Program-made: the position numbers and the translations under genes
Shown here: positions 25,801 through 37,800 of the stretch, piece after piece
Layout: the number at the start of each line of letters is the position of its first letter
Numbering within the stretch: position 1 is the first letter of the stretch
From: Ctenosaura bakeri
Lineage: Eukaryota; Chordata; Lepidosauria; Squamata; Iguanidae
Reading direction: 5' to 3'
DNA length: 64,000 bases
Assembly (NCBI GenBank): GCA_948474755.1
Contig: CAOLHI010001154.1
Coordinates: 62,001-126,000, forward strand
Notes under the pieces: generated by a model
Told to the model about the DNA's origin: nothing
Database searches by the model: none
The model's input: only the letters and a program-made list of their open reading frames with translations

Positions 25801-28800
25801 TCGGCATCATCTTCATCAGCGACAACAATCCCCGTAGTCACATATCTTCCAAATCCACAGAACCACTGTCTGAAGTGGTAAAATAGGTAGCCCAGGCTTC
25901 CTGCTCCCCCCAAGCCTACTCCAACCCACAATATTGTCTCCCACATTCAGGATCTGGCCGTACGTAAAACAGTGTGTCCTGGTAGCAACTGCAGCAGGGC
26001 CTAGTCCCAGTCTTCTTCTCCTCTCCAGATGGGGATCTGGCCATGCACTGGGTGTTCAGCTTCCAGTATGTGAACACAGCAGGGCCTAGTCCCAGTCTTC
26101 CTTATTGCTTTCTGGTAATTCTCAGCTTCAAAGGTTGCCCTGTGTTTGGGGCAACAGTTCAGTCAGAGTGAGCCCTTTTTATCCTAGTGTGATGCACCCT
26201 AGGCTTCAACCCTGCCACTTTCACTACAGTGGGAGTTGTCAATGTTACCTGGTAGGGTCCCCTCCACCCAGGACCAAGTGGCTTCCCTTTCCAATCCTTC
26301 ACCCATACCTCATCTCCTGGTTGGAAGGGGGTGTACCTATATCTATAAGAAGGGGAGATGCTGTTCTAATGTATACTCCCTCATCTTACTCAGTTTTTCC
26401 TAATGCACTAACTTCCTCCTGTGGAGTTATGTTTCCCAATTCCTTTGTGTCTCCCCTTAATCCACTCAAAATGGCTGGAGATTGCTCATACATCAACTCA
26501 AAAGGGGGACAACCCTATGGTTCAGTGAGGTGTGTACCTTATCCTATGCCTTATCCTAAAGAGGGCTATGGGAAGAACATCCGGCCACTTCAGCCTAGTT
26601 TCTTGGCACTATTTGGATAACTGTGTCTTCAGGATCCGATTCATCCTCTCCTCCTTTCCTAGGCTCTGAGGTGTAGCCACAATGTAATTTCTAGGTGATT
26701 CCTTGAGCAGTGGTTTAATCCTTGATAATCTTGTAGACAAATGCAGGTCCGTTGTTTGAGCCTATATGGTGTGGGCTTTTAAGGCTGGCAATGGTCTCCT
26801 GGCTGTCTCGCAGCCCCCAGCTCTGCCTCTCCTTCTCCTTTGCCTTCTCGGCCAGAGAGTCCTTCAGCTGCAGTCCAGCTGAAGAGGCGCTCTATCGCCT
26901 TCCCCTCCCAACTTGAAGAGGTGCTCTATCACCTCCTCTGCTTCTTGCTGGAGCTGGGTCAGGGACTCTACCAGTTGCTGCTCTATCGGGAACTGGTGGG
27001 CCCCTCACAATCTGGATTGCCTTGCACCTAGGACTCTGCCTCACCCTGTGTTCTCCATGCTCCTGCTGCCATGTCACAGCTCCAAGCCCCTGCCCATCTC
27101 TGTCTGTGGGAAGATGGACAAAACCTCTCCTTAGTCTTCACCTGACAGCTGGCCACAGGCACTTTGATTTGCTGAGCCAATACAGTCAGGTTTCCCAACC
27201 AAACTGTTCTACATAGATGAGGAATGAACTGCAGTTAAGTCACGGCTGAACCAATCCTCTCAGCTCTGCTTCCTGGGTTTTGGCCACCTCCAGGAAGCCT
27301 TGCAGCTCGTTCTGCATTTTGGCTTCCCTCTCCTTCAGTGCCTCCACGGAAGTCAGCTCCCCTTGCAGCTTGCTGATGGTCTTCTGCAGCTGGACCTCTA
27401 GCGCTTCCAGCCTTTATCTTCTGCCCAATTCTAAAATCCTAAACATCAGATGGGACTTTGGAAGGGGGGTGGATCTCCCCTTTCAGGTCTGACAAGTTGG
27501 GATATAGAACAGGCTAGCCTCCTTCTTGCTCTCCGCCTCTGCCGCCATTGCCTCGCCAGCCCTGTCCTCCTGTTGCTTCTTGTTGAGCTTAAAGGAGCCC
27601 GTGCCTTTTGCTCTCCAGGCTTTTGAAGCCTAGCTTGGTGCGGCTGTTGTTCTTCTCCACGTTGTAGCCATCGGCCGCCGTTGGGGGGCCCATGCCTCCT
27701 CCCCTTCCAGCCTCGGCTGCATCTTGTCAGCCGCCCTCCTGCCGCTGTCTCTGCTGCCCACAACTCTCAGGCAGCCCTAACTTCCTCCTGTAGAGTTATG
27801 TTTCCCAACTCTTTTGTGTTGCCCCTCACTCCACTCAAAATAGTAGGGGGTCACCCATACATCAGCTCAAAGGGGGACAACCTTGTAATTCGATGTGGTG
27901 TGCATCACACCCTTAGGAGAGCTATAGGTAGAATCTCCGGCCACTTCAGCCTTGTTTCCTGACACAATTTGGACAATTGAGTCTTCAGGGTCCGATTCAT
28001 CCTTTCCACTTTTCCTGAGCTTTGGGGCCTGTAAGCACAGTGTGATTTCCAGGTGATTCCCAGAGTTGTGGTTAACTCCTTGATGATCTTGTGCACAAAG
28101 GTGGGTCCATTGTCTGAACCTATATGATGTGGCACCCCATGTCTGGGAATGATGTCTTGTAGCAGAGCCCATACAACTTCCCTCGTTCTTTCAGTGCAGG
28201 TGGGATAAACCTCTACCCACCCAGTATAGGTACAAACAAAAACTAAGAGATAACAATAGACTCCAGCTCAGTGAAATCTACCACCAATGATTCAAAGGGG
28301 CTATTGTCAGCACCAAGGCATGGCAGGCAGCCAAGAGCCGGCTAATAGGTCTTTTCACAGATAAGGCAGACAGGCAGTAAATCAAAGGGCTTTACTTCAG
28401 CAGTAAGTAGGTAAGGCAGCAGTAAATTAAAGAGACTTTTGCAGCAAAGATATCCCTGGCTGTTACTGCACAGCCAGGCAAAACAGCAAACAGAGTCCAC
28501 GTACCACGGAGCTTGTTCCTCAGCCGGTCGGGCAGTTTTCCAGGAAGCAAGGCAAGGGCCCCAGAAGCCCAGCAGGCACACCCAAAATGGACAGTTGTCA
28601 GCCGACAAAGACCCAAGGCTGAGTGAGTGCTTTTATTAAGCGGGCCCTCACCCTGGTGCTACCTCAGCTGGAGCTTGATTTTTTGGAGTTTCCTATTTAA
28701 ACGCTCTGACCTTCTGAGAGCACTCTTTTGCTCCCGATGCTGCTGGTAAGTAGGCACCTGCTCTTGAATCTCTGGGTCTGAGGCAGCCCCTGGCTCCATT

Positions 28801-31800
28801 GCTGGGGCTACTGGGGCCAAGGGCTCTGTGTCCAGGGCAGCTTCTGGGGTGGGCTGTGGAGCAGGCTCCATGGCAGCCTCTGGGGTGGGCTCTGCTGGTG
28901 CAGCAGGCTCCATGGCTTTGAAGTCCTCTGGTTCAGACTCAGAGCTTGAGTCTTGGAGTGCCAGGGTCCTTACAGCTATTTCCTTGATACTGTCGCCCTT
29001 CCATCATTCTTGGTCCTTGCTGGAGATTGGTTTTGGCACACAACTGACATCTGGAGGAGGCTAGGGCAGCAAATCCGTGCAGCCCATCAAGATACACTTC
29101 CTTCAACAACTGGGCTAAAGCCGTTTTCTCTAGATGAGTGGTTTTGTGTACCTTCTGAATCACTGGCCATCCCAAGTGTTGGGGCAAATAAATTCTCCCA
29201 TCTGGCAGCCTCCACCATCCATCATTCCCCTTGATTGCTTTGAGGTCCTGCCTCGCTAATTCATCCTCTTCCTTGGAGTAAGCTGGACTCATTTCTTTCA
29301 AAGATACTTGGAATAATGGAGCCATAAGAGGGTTTCCCGTATGTTCCTTTCGCATACCTTCCTCAGCTGCTACTTTTGCTGCTTGATCCGCCATCCGATT
29401 TCCCTTTGCCACTGGATCACCTCCTTTTTGGTGTCCCTGGCAGTGAATCACAGCCACTCTCTTTGGGATCCAGACTACGCAGAGCAGCTTTTCTATCTCT
29501 TTCCCTTATTTTATATTTTGCCCTGCTGAATTAATCAAACCTTTCTCCTTGTACAAAGCTCCATGGGCATGCAGGGTAATAAATGCTTACTTTGAGTCGG
29601 TGTAGATATTCACAGTGAGTCCCTCAGCTAGTTCGAGGGCCTGGATGAGGGCGATAAGCCCTGCCTTCTGAGCTGACGTTCCAGGCAGCAGTGGTCAGGC
29701 TTCCACTACTTTTCCCTCGGTCACCACCGCATATCCGGCCATCCTCCGTCCTTCCCACACAAAGCTACTTCCATAATTATAATACGTGACATCTGGGTGT
29801 GGCCACGGAGTGTCCCGGAGGTCCGGACGGTGAGTTACCTCATCCGTTTCTGAATGCAATCATGCTGGAGATCCTCTGTCTCCACAGGGAGCAGTGTAGC
29901 TGGGTTCAAAGTAGTGGTAGTCTCAAGTTGAATCCAGGGATTTTCACACAACATTCCTTGGTACTTCAACATCCAACTATTGGTAAACCAATAGTTTCCT
30001 TTATACTCCATAAAGGTGGTAACTGCATGAGATACTCTAACAGTCAACATCTGACCTAGTGTTAACTTGTCGGCCTCCTTGACTAGTAGTGCTGTAGCTG
30101 CGATGGCTCGAAGACATCTTGGCCATCCTTGGGCCACAGGATCCAGTTGTTTTGAAAGATAAGCCACAGGTCGCTGCCATGATCCTAACTGCTGGGTTAA
30201 AACCCCTATGGCCACATTCCTCCTTTCATCCACATAGAGGATAAATGGTTTGGTAACATCTGGCAATCCCAATGCTGGGGCTTCCATCAGTGTTTTCTTT
30301 ATCTATAACCACGCTGCCTTTTGTTCTTTTCCCCACTGAAACTCAGCAGCTTCCAGCCCCTTAGTTGCCTCATACAAAGGCTTGCTCATCACAGCAAAGT
30401 TAGGGATCAAAAATTCGACAAAATCCAGCCGCGCCAAGAATTCACGGACCATTTTCCGGTTCTGGGATTCTGGGAGTGCACACACTGTCTCCTTTCTTTC
30501 TGGTCCTAGGGCACGCTTCCCTTGGGAAACTTGATATCCCAAATAACACACTTCTGGTAGGCATAGCTGTTTTTTTTTCTAGAAACCTTATATGCAGCCT
30601 CCCACAGGAGGTGAAGCAATTTTTCGGCATTCCTCTTCACCTACTGCTGCTAACATAAGGTCATCCACATATTGCGACAGAACTCTTCGCCCCAGATCTG
30701 ATGGAAATCGCTGCAGATCTTGACTCAATGATGTCCCAAAGATTGTAGGTGAGTTCTTCCACCCTTGCGGCAAGCGAGTCCAGGTGTACTGGACCTTCCT
30801 TCCTGTAACTCCATCTTCCCATGGAAAAGCAAAAATGGCCTGACTCTTTGGGGCCAACTGTATACAGAAAAAAGCATCCTTAAGATCTAAGATAATGAAA
30901 TGAGTTGCCACTGAAGGGATCAGTCCCATCAACACATATGGATTTGGCACCACCGGGTGAATGGTTACTGTCGCTTGATTTACCATCCTTAAGTCTTGCA
31001 CGGGCCTATAATCATTCGTTCCCAGCTTCTGCACTGGCAAAAGTGGGGTGTTCCATGGAGATTGGCATTCTCTGAGGATCTGATACTTCAGTAGTCGATC
31101 TATGTGCTTCTGTATTCCTTCTATGGCTGCCCTGGGTAGATTGTATTGTCTTACATGTACTGGAGTGGCTCCTGACTTTAACTCAACTACAACCGGGGCT
31201 ATATTTCGGGCTAACCTTGGCAGATTATCTTCTGCCCATACCCCCAGAGGTCCATAGTGGACATTCCCTTTTTCCTGGTTCATAAGGATTTGATGAGTCC
31301 TCCATTCCTCTTCTATAGGGTATGTGACCAGCAAACTACATGGTCCTTGGAATCTCACCTCTGCTGATCTGTCATCCTCAAAAGTAATCTGTGCCCTCAA
31401 CTTTGATAATAAGTCTCTTCCCATCAAAGGTACTGGACAATCTGGCAGAGAAAGAAACTGATGTGTAATTTGATGCCTTCCCAAGTCTACAATCCTTTTC
31501 TCCAACAAGGGCCTTTTTTCAGTTTTTCCTGTTGCTCCAACTATCTTTATACAGCTGGTGGTTTTCGAGGCAAGAGGGGTAGTTACAACTGATCGGGTGG
31601 CCCTGTGCTCTCATCATTGGAATGGGCTGGCCCCCCACCTTTGCTGTGGCCATGGGCTCCCTGGGGCCAGCAAAAAGGGGGCCCGGTCTGTCCTAATCCC
31701 ATTGCTCCAATTCCGCTAACCCTATGGTCTCATAGGGCTCTTCTCTTTGTCTCTCATATCGTCCATCAACCACTCACCCCCCTCCTCCCCTGCCACCTCT

Positions 31801-34800
31801 TCCTTGGCTCCGTTGTGGCCCAGCTGGCCCTTGGCCTGGTCAATTGGGACATTCATCCTTCCAGTGACCTTCCTGTTTACAGATTGCACACTGATTTCTT
31901 CCCAACTGGGGCCTCTGTCTCTCTCCTCCCCCCTGCCTCTCCCTCCTCCTCACTTAGAATCTTCCTTCTGAGTACTCAATGCAGCGGCCAGCAATTCCCC
32001 CTTTCTTATGCATTCGCCTGTCCTTCTCCCATTTTTCCTCTTGATCTCTATTCACATATACTTTCTGGGCAATTTCCAACAGCTGGCTCAAGTTCATGCC
32101 TGTAAATCCTTCTTGTTTCTGGAGCTTCTTCCATATGTCAGGATAACTCTGGGACACAAAGGCCAGATTCACCATCTGTTGGTTGCCTAGGTCATCTGGG
32201 TTCACAGGGGTATACTGCCTATAGGCATCAAGTAGCCTTTCCAAATATGCCCCTGGAGACTCGGTGGATCCCTGGAATACCTTTGATACTTTGGACATGT
32301 TAACAGCCCTCTTCATTCCTTCTCTCATAGACTCCACTGAAAGGGCTTGATAGTCAGTGAGCATATTCATCTGGTCGGGATTATTCAGGTCCCATCCTGG
32401 GTCAGCTAGGGGAACCCTACCTCTCATCCATTGCTCGAGGTTCGCCTCTCCAGGAGGTGCCCTGTTCCTGGCTATCCGTTCCGCATGTTGAATTATCCTC
32501 CTCCGCTCCTCAGTGGTGAACAAAGTCAGGAGCAACTGCTGACAATCCTGCCAATTAGGGACATGTGAGGTCATAATACTGGAGCAAAGTTCTATTATTT
32601 CTTGTGGCTTATCCGTATAAGTTGCATAATGTGTCTTCCAGTTAAGGGGGGTAGACATGGTGAAGGGCGTATATTGGTAACTCTGAACTTGCCATTAACC
32701 CCCTGCTGAGCATCAGCTATGAATTGGCTAATCTGTCTGAGTGGGGCCACTATCTCTTCTTCACCACTTCCATCCCCCCCTTCCTCTCCACTCTCTTCAT
32801 TCTGGGTCTGGAAGGGGGGTTCTCCTGTAGCCTCTTTGACCTTTTAGCTTTCACCTTGGGTCCATCTCTAAGGTCAAACATATCTGTGGGGCTTGGGAGA
32901 TGTGTCATCCCTCCTTTCCCTGCAGGTAATGTAGGATATAGGCTGTTCGGAGTTCCTGGCACTTGGGAAATCTGTGTATCTGTGGCAGAAGGGGGAGGAG
33001 GATCGGGGGGACCTTTAGGATCCACAGATAGCTGATTGAAGAAGGGATTTGTTGAACTTCCCAATGGTACCTTCACCCCTAGGGTCATTAGTGTTGGCTG
33101 ACTCGCTGGTGGCAACGCCAGTGCCTCTGTCACTTGCACAGGTGGAGGCCCAGTTGCTTGTGCTACCATAGGAGCCACTAGGGTTTCCGCTGCTGCTGCT
33201 GGAACCTCCGCTGCCTCTGCCACCTGATTGTGAACCGCTGCAACATAAGGCGGGGGCACACTGGTTCCTCTGATTCCTTAGGTGGACTATCTAAAATTAT
33301 AGGGCCCCTTCCAAATTTCTTCTGAGTCTTGTCCTTCATGACTAACATGACTTTGCTACACTGCTCCTTGCACCTCTTGAGCCAAGGAGGGATTCAGTCA
33401 CTGTAGTGTCCCAAGAATCTATATAGGGATATTGGTCCAGGTGTCCAGGGTTCCCTACCACCACTGCGTACACAGCCTTAATCTTATCTGGGTCCAAGCT
33501 CCTTTGGGGCGGCCACCCAACCTTAAATGATGACCACTCTACCTCACAGAGGTTCCGCAACATGCCTGGCGTCATCTTGGGACAGCCATTGTCACCTCCA
33601 TACCCTTTCTTAAAACTTTTCAACATGCATTGAAGAGGAGTTTGCCGGCTACTCCCTCCACCCATTTCCACCCCAAAACAACAACACACAGTAGGGGAGG
33701 GTTTGGTCCATGGGTTAGGGTCCCAACGGGCCGACACAATGAGGTAGACTCCTTTCACTTCACACCAACTCAGGCACCCGGACGTTCCAACGGCATGTGC
33801 TGAGAACTGCGGTGTCATTCACTCATTTACGCACACACTTTCGCTCAACAAGACAGCTTCCTGCCTTCCCTGTGTGTCTAAGGAATCCTGCGGTTTCAGT
33901 GCCCCCCCCCCCTTGGAGCCACTATACTCAGGCAGGTTCCCAAAGGGGGGGATCAAGCCCCTCTTCTCCCCAGCGTGCAGGGAGGCACTGACACACTTAC
34001 CTAGGGCTGTGTCTGTATCAATTTTCCAAACAGTTCATGGATTCCTGGCTGGCAACCGATCCCCAGCTTCACACCCCCACGAGGAGGACCGTCCGATTAA
34101 ACATCGGGGGCGCCCAAGGTCCCCAGTCAGTGGGGCAAAAAGACCCGGGGCCGCAAGATGACAAAAGGCCCCAAATCCTGGGTGGGCCCCCAGATGAAGC
34201 AGAAACCAGAGACTAGACCTTTTGGTTTGGAAAAAAGATTTTTTCGCCGGCAGCCTCAGCTGGGATAGCTCCCAAAAGAAGCCAAGACCCCCCTTATTTG
34301 AGCTAACAAACATTTATACATTTCTGTGTTATTTTAGAGAGAACAGATGTGTCACAAGAAGCGTAGTTTTGTTTCCCCCCTGTACAATAAACAATGAGCT
34401 GTTCTTCTGCGTCTGCATATGTTTCAACTTATTGTAACAATTCTACTCAGCAAGAGAGAGCAAAACATTCTTAACATTTCAGCTTACAGAGTTCTATTGT
34501 ATTCTTCAAGCACAGAGAAAGACTTCACCTGCAAAGACAATTTACTGCTTTCCCCACACCTAGAGGTCATCTAGCCTGACTCACTTTATTCCTCCATTAT
34601 ACCCTTTCTTTCAATTCATTTTCTCTCTCTCATACACACAGTTCCTCAGTTCTCTCCTCCACAGAGCTATTCAAATCTCCAACCTCCCTCAAACACACCA
34701 CAAATCACACTCCTCTTCAAACACATTCCAGACAGTTAAAATCCGTTATTTTCCTCTTTCCCCCAGCCCCTCCCCTGGGCTATCCAAGGTTCCATTTCAC

Positions 34801-37800
34801 CAGCCAATCAGCTTAAACACTCTCAGTTGCCAAGGAGGCTCTGTTGTCAAGACCCCCTCCCATCAGGTTCATTACAGTCTTTTCTCTTGTCTAAAGTAGA
34901 TTTAATAATGTCCAGGACTTCATCCTGGTAAATGTTAGTGATCTCACATCTGTAGTGCCTAGTACATCGTTCTCCTTTATCTTTAAAGGTGCTAGTCTGT
35001 TTATGAAGTCTGTAGAGTCCCATATATAGGAAAGTAAAGAAGATATAAAAAGTTTCAAGAAGTAATCCACAAATTGTGACACTGGTTCCAAAACTGACCC
35101 ACAGCATGATACAATAGGTCTCCCAATGGGGCAGGATATATTCTTTTGTGAATTCTTAGAAGAATATAGAAAAGGGGGGTGCTGGGGTTGGTTTTGATTA
35201 AAAAAAAATTCTTTCTTTCTTTGTTATATAACCCAGAGACAACCCTTCTCCCACCACAAATATTCGTGTTCTGTTCTGAAGAAGGTCTTTTGTTATATAG
35301 ATAGGAACGTGTTGGGCTTTTTAAAGGGAAAAAACAGTTGACCATCTGTTAGCACATGGAGCTGGTGTCCTTTCTGCTTCCTGCTTTTATACATGCTTTT
35401 CAATGTTCTCTCCACTTACGGATTTCCATGAGCCAAAGGAACTTTCCTTTTATTTGTGAAAAAGCAATTCTGTTGTATTTTATGATGCCTTTCAGTTAAT
35501 GTAAGACTACATATATATCGCATTGAGAGTAAGCTGTTCTTATAGTTTATTTCTTTTATTGTAACTTTTCTCCTGATTTTCAGACAATTATTGGGCCCCA
35601 AAGTGGCTCATGTCAGTAAAACAAACAGGAAAGACCTGTCACTAGGATTACAGATGAAAATTACAAAGGCGTAGAAAGGGAGTGAAGGAAGATTAGTTCA
35701 TTAAACAAGCAGGTATGTGCTGTAAGCATGCCTTTAACCAGAGTACACTTCTTCTCTATTTTTATTAAAACACAGATACACCAAAGCCACCATTCCTCAG
35801 TGTACCAGGGATGTCTACAGGAACTGTACTTGGAGCTGGAAGCATAGGAACTGAGATTGCAAATGAAGTCTTAGATTTACAAAGGTAAGCAATCTAATTT
35901 TTGTTTTAAAACTATTAAACCAACTTTATTTTAGAAAAAGACTGTAATAGTCTATATTTTAATAAAACATAGATGTTTTTATTAAGATGTTTAAATCTTA
36001 ATAAAAACATCTTAATAACTTGATACTGACTTGATGTTTCGGGCCCTTTTGTTAGCCACTCCCCTCCTACCCTTTACAATAAGGTATTTTCAAGCAGAAA
36101 GAGAAAAATGCTAGGGTGTTTTCCTTGCTGATCCCCTAATTTGGTTGAGAACTCCTGCTTTACTGTCAAAATAGGTTGGAATCTTGTTGGTAGGCCCAAC
36201 CAGAATAACCCATTGAATCAATTGTTGAATGGTGAGTCAATATTTAAGTAAATCCCATTGATTCAATAGGTCTGCTTAAATTGTGACTATTTGTAGAATT
36301 CAGGTTCCAATATCTTACTTAAACTTCATACAGATCGGACTTGTAGCCTAATCAACTCATAACATAGTGTTGAGTGTAAGAGGTGGTTCACACTGAATTT
36401 AAGAACTCTTACTTGAAAGAACATTAGAGTGCTCTTTCAGACAGGTACTTAAAAGCTGGAACTAATATTGATGAATATCTTATATTATGGTTGCATATAA
36501 ATTACTATGTTTAGCTTTGCTTATAACATGCAGCATTAGTGAAAAATATTTCTGAGGTATCTTAAGTTACTGCACAGTTTAATATTTCTGATCAAGTCCT
36601 GTTTCAGAAGTTATTACTTGCAGGCATTTTAATGAGGATTAAATATTTTTGTTTTGTGTAGGTCACATACTTCTCCATCTGCTGGTGAGTTAAGTCCATC
36701 AGATCTCATGAGGAAGTCTTCTTCCCCGGTTTTAACAGTAAACTGTAGTAATGTGAGTATTCATAAACTATTGACTATGAAGAATGGTTTGTGTTGAAAA
36801 GCTCAGTAACTGAATTTTATCTGACTTTACTAGTCTTCCCCATGTGAAGAAGAGGTCCATGCACAGAGAAAAAAGGGAGCCTGAGAGGCTACCTCTGACA
36901 TTCTGTGGCCAGCCAAAGCATGGACCTCTGAGGTAGACCTTTCACATGAGCCGCTGCTTAGCATACAGGTTCCACAGGATTGAGATGCAATCCTGTGCAA
37001 ACAGGGGCCACAGTTGTACAGAGTCGTTGTGCACAAGCAGCTGCTGAGTGCCCAGATCTTACAGGAAGAACTAGTGGGTTCTCTTCTTGGTCTACATGGG
37101 GACTCCCTTCACACATATAACATGTAATAGAAGCTATTGCTCCTGTTTGTCTGGTGTTATTGGATGCTTTTCAATTTGTGCAGCCTGAGGATGTGGACAA
37201 GATCCTTGGAGAGGTAAAAGCCACCACGTGTGTGCTAGACCCTTGCCCTTCCTGGATTATCAAACAGGCCAGCAGGGACTGGCTGAGTGGATGAAGGGGG
37301 TAGTGAGTGACTCCTAACAAGCCAGCATTCCCTCTTGCTCAAATGAGGCAGTTGTGAGATCTTGTGGAAAAAGCCATTTCTGAATCCATCTATAGTGGAT
37401 AATTATCAGTCAGTGTCCAACCTACCATTTTTGGGCAAGATATTGGAGCAGGTGGTAGCTTCCCAACTCTAGGAGTTTCTAGATGAAACGGATTATCTAG
37501 ATCCATTGCAATTTGTATCAGGCCTGACTATGGGACAGAAACAGCTTTGGTCATCTTAATGGGTGACCAATGCAGGGGACTGGACAGGGAGCATGTGTCC
37601 CTGTTGGTTCTGTTGAACCTCTTCAGTTACTTTCAATACCATCAGCCATGGTACCCTTCTGGGCCCTCTCACTGGGATGGGACTTGGAAACACTGTTTTA
37701 CATTTGCTCCATTCCTACCTGGAGAGGCAAACCCAGAAGGTGATGTTGGGAGATTCCTGTTCAACCCCATACCATTTAACATATACATGAAATAGTTGGG

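Larger units (their letters stand above)
24137..34558 (-). mobile_element. Gammaretrovirus-like endogenous retrovirus, composite and defective
   Basis: Minus-strand order is 5' LTR (34195-34558), tRNA-Pro-type primer site, leader, gag, pol, env, polypurine tract, 3' LTR (24137-24483). A single CCHC knuckle, a PPPY motif, YVDD and an Env with CXXC and CX6CC indicate class I (gamma-like). Frameshifts and stops break all genes. Anomalies: the LTRs are strongly diverged; the 4-base flanks differ (ggac left, ccta right); an integrase segment is duplicated (26406-26773 and 27777-28135); a non-retroviral patch lies between the copies; and a second retroelement end sits in pol. The antisense placement fits tolerance of an intronic insertion, because its sense-strand signals do not act on the host transcript. 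Confidence 0.93.
23676..35775 (+). other. BMAL2 intron 11 of window (GC-AG), hosts the provirus
   Basis: 12.1 kb. Starts gcaagt and ends cacag. Most of it (24137-34558) is an antisense endogenous retrovirus. The left flank (23676-24136) is AT-rich and featureless. The right flank (34559-35775) starts with about 310 pyrimidine-rich bases, followed by AT-rich sequence without a named element. Confidence 0.8.

Noticed and set aside
33797..34437. Plus-strand frames across the proviral leader and LTR
   Set aside because: Antisense to the virus, in non-coding proviral sequence, with no domain.
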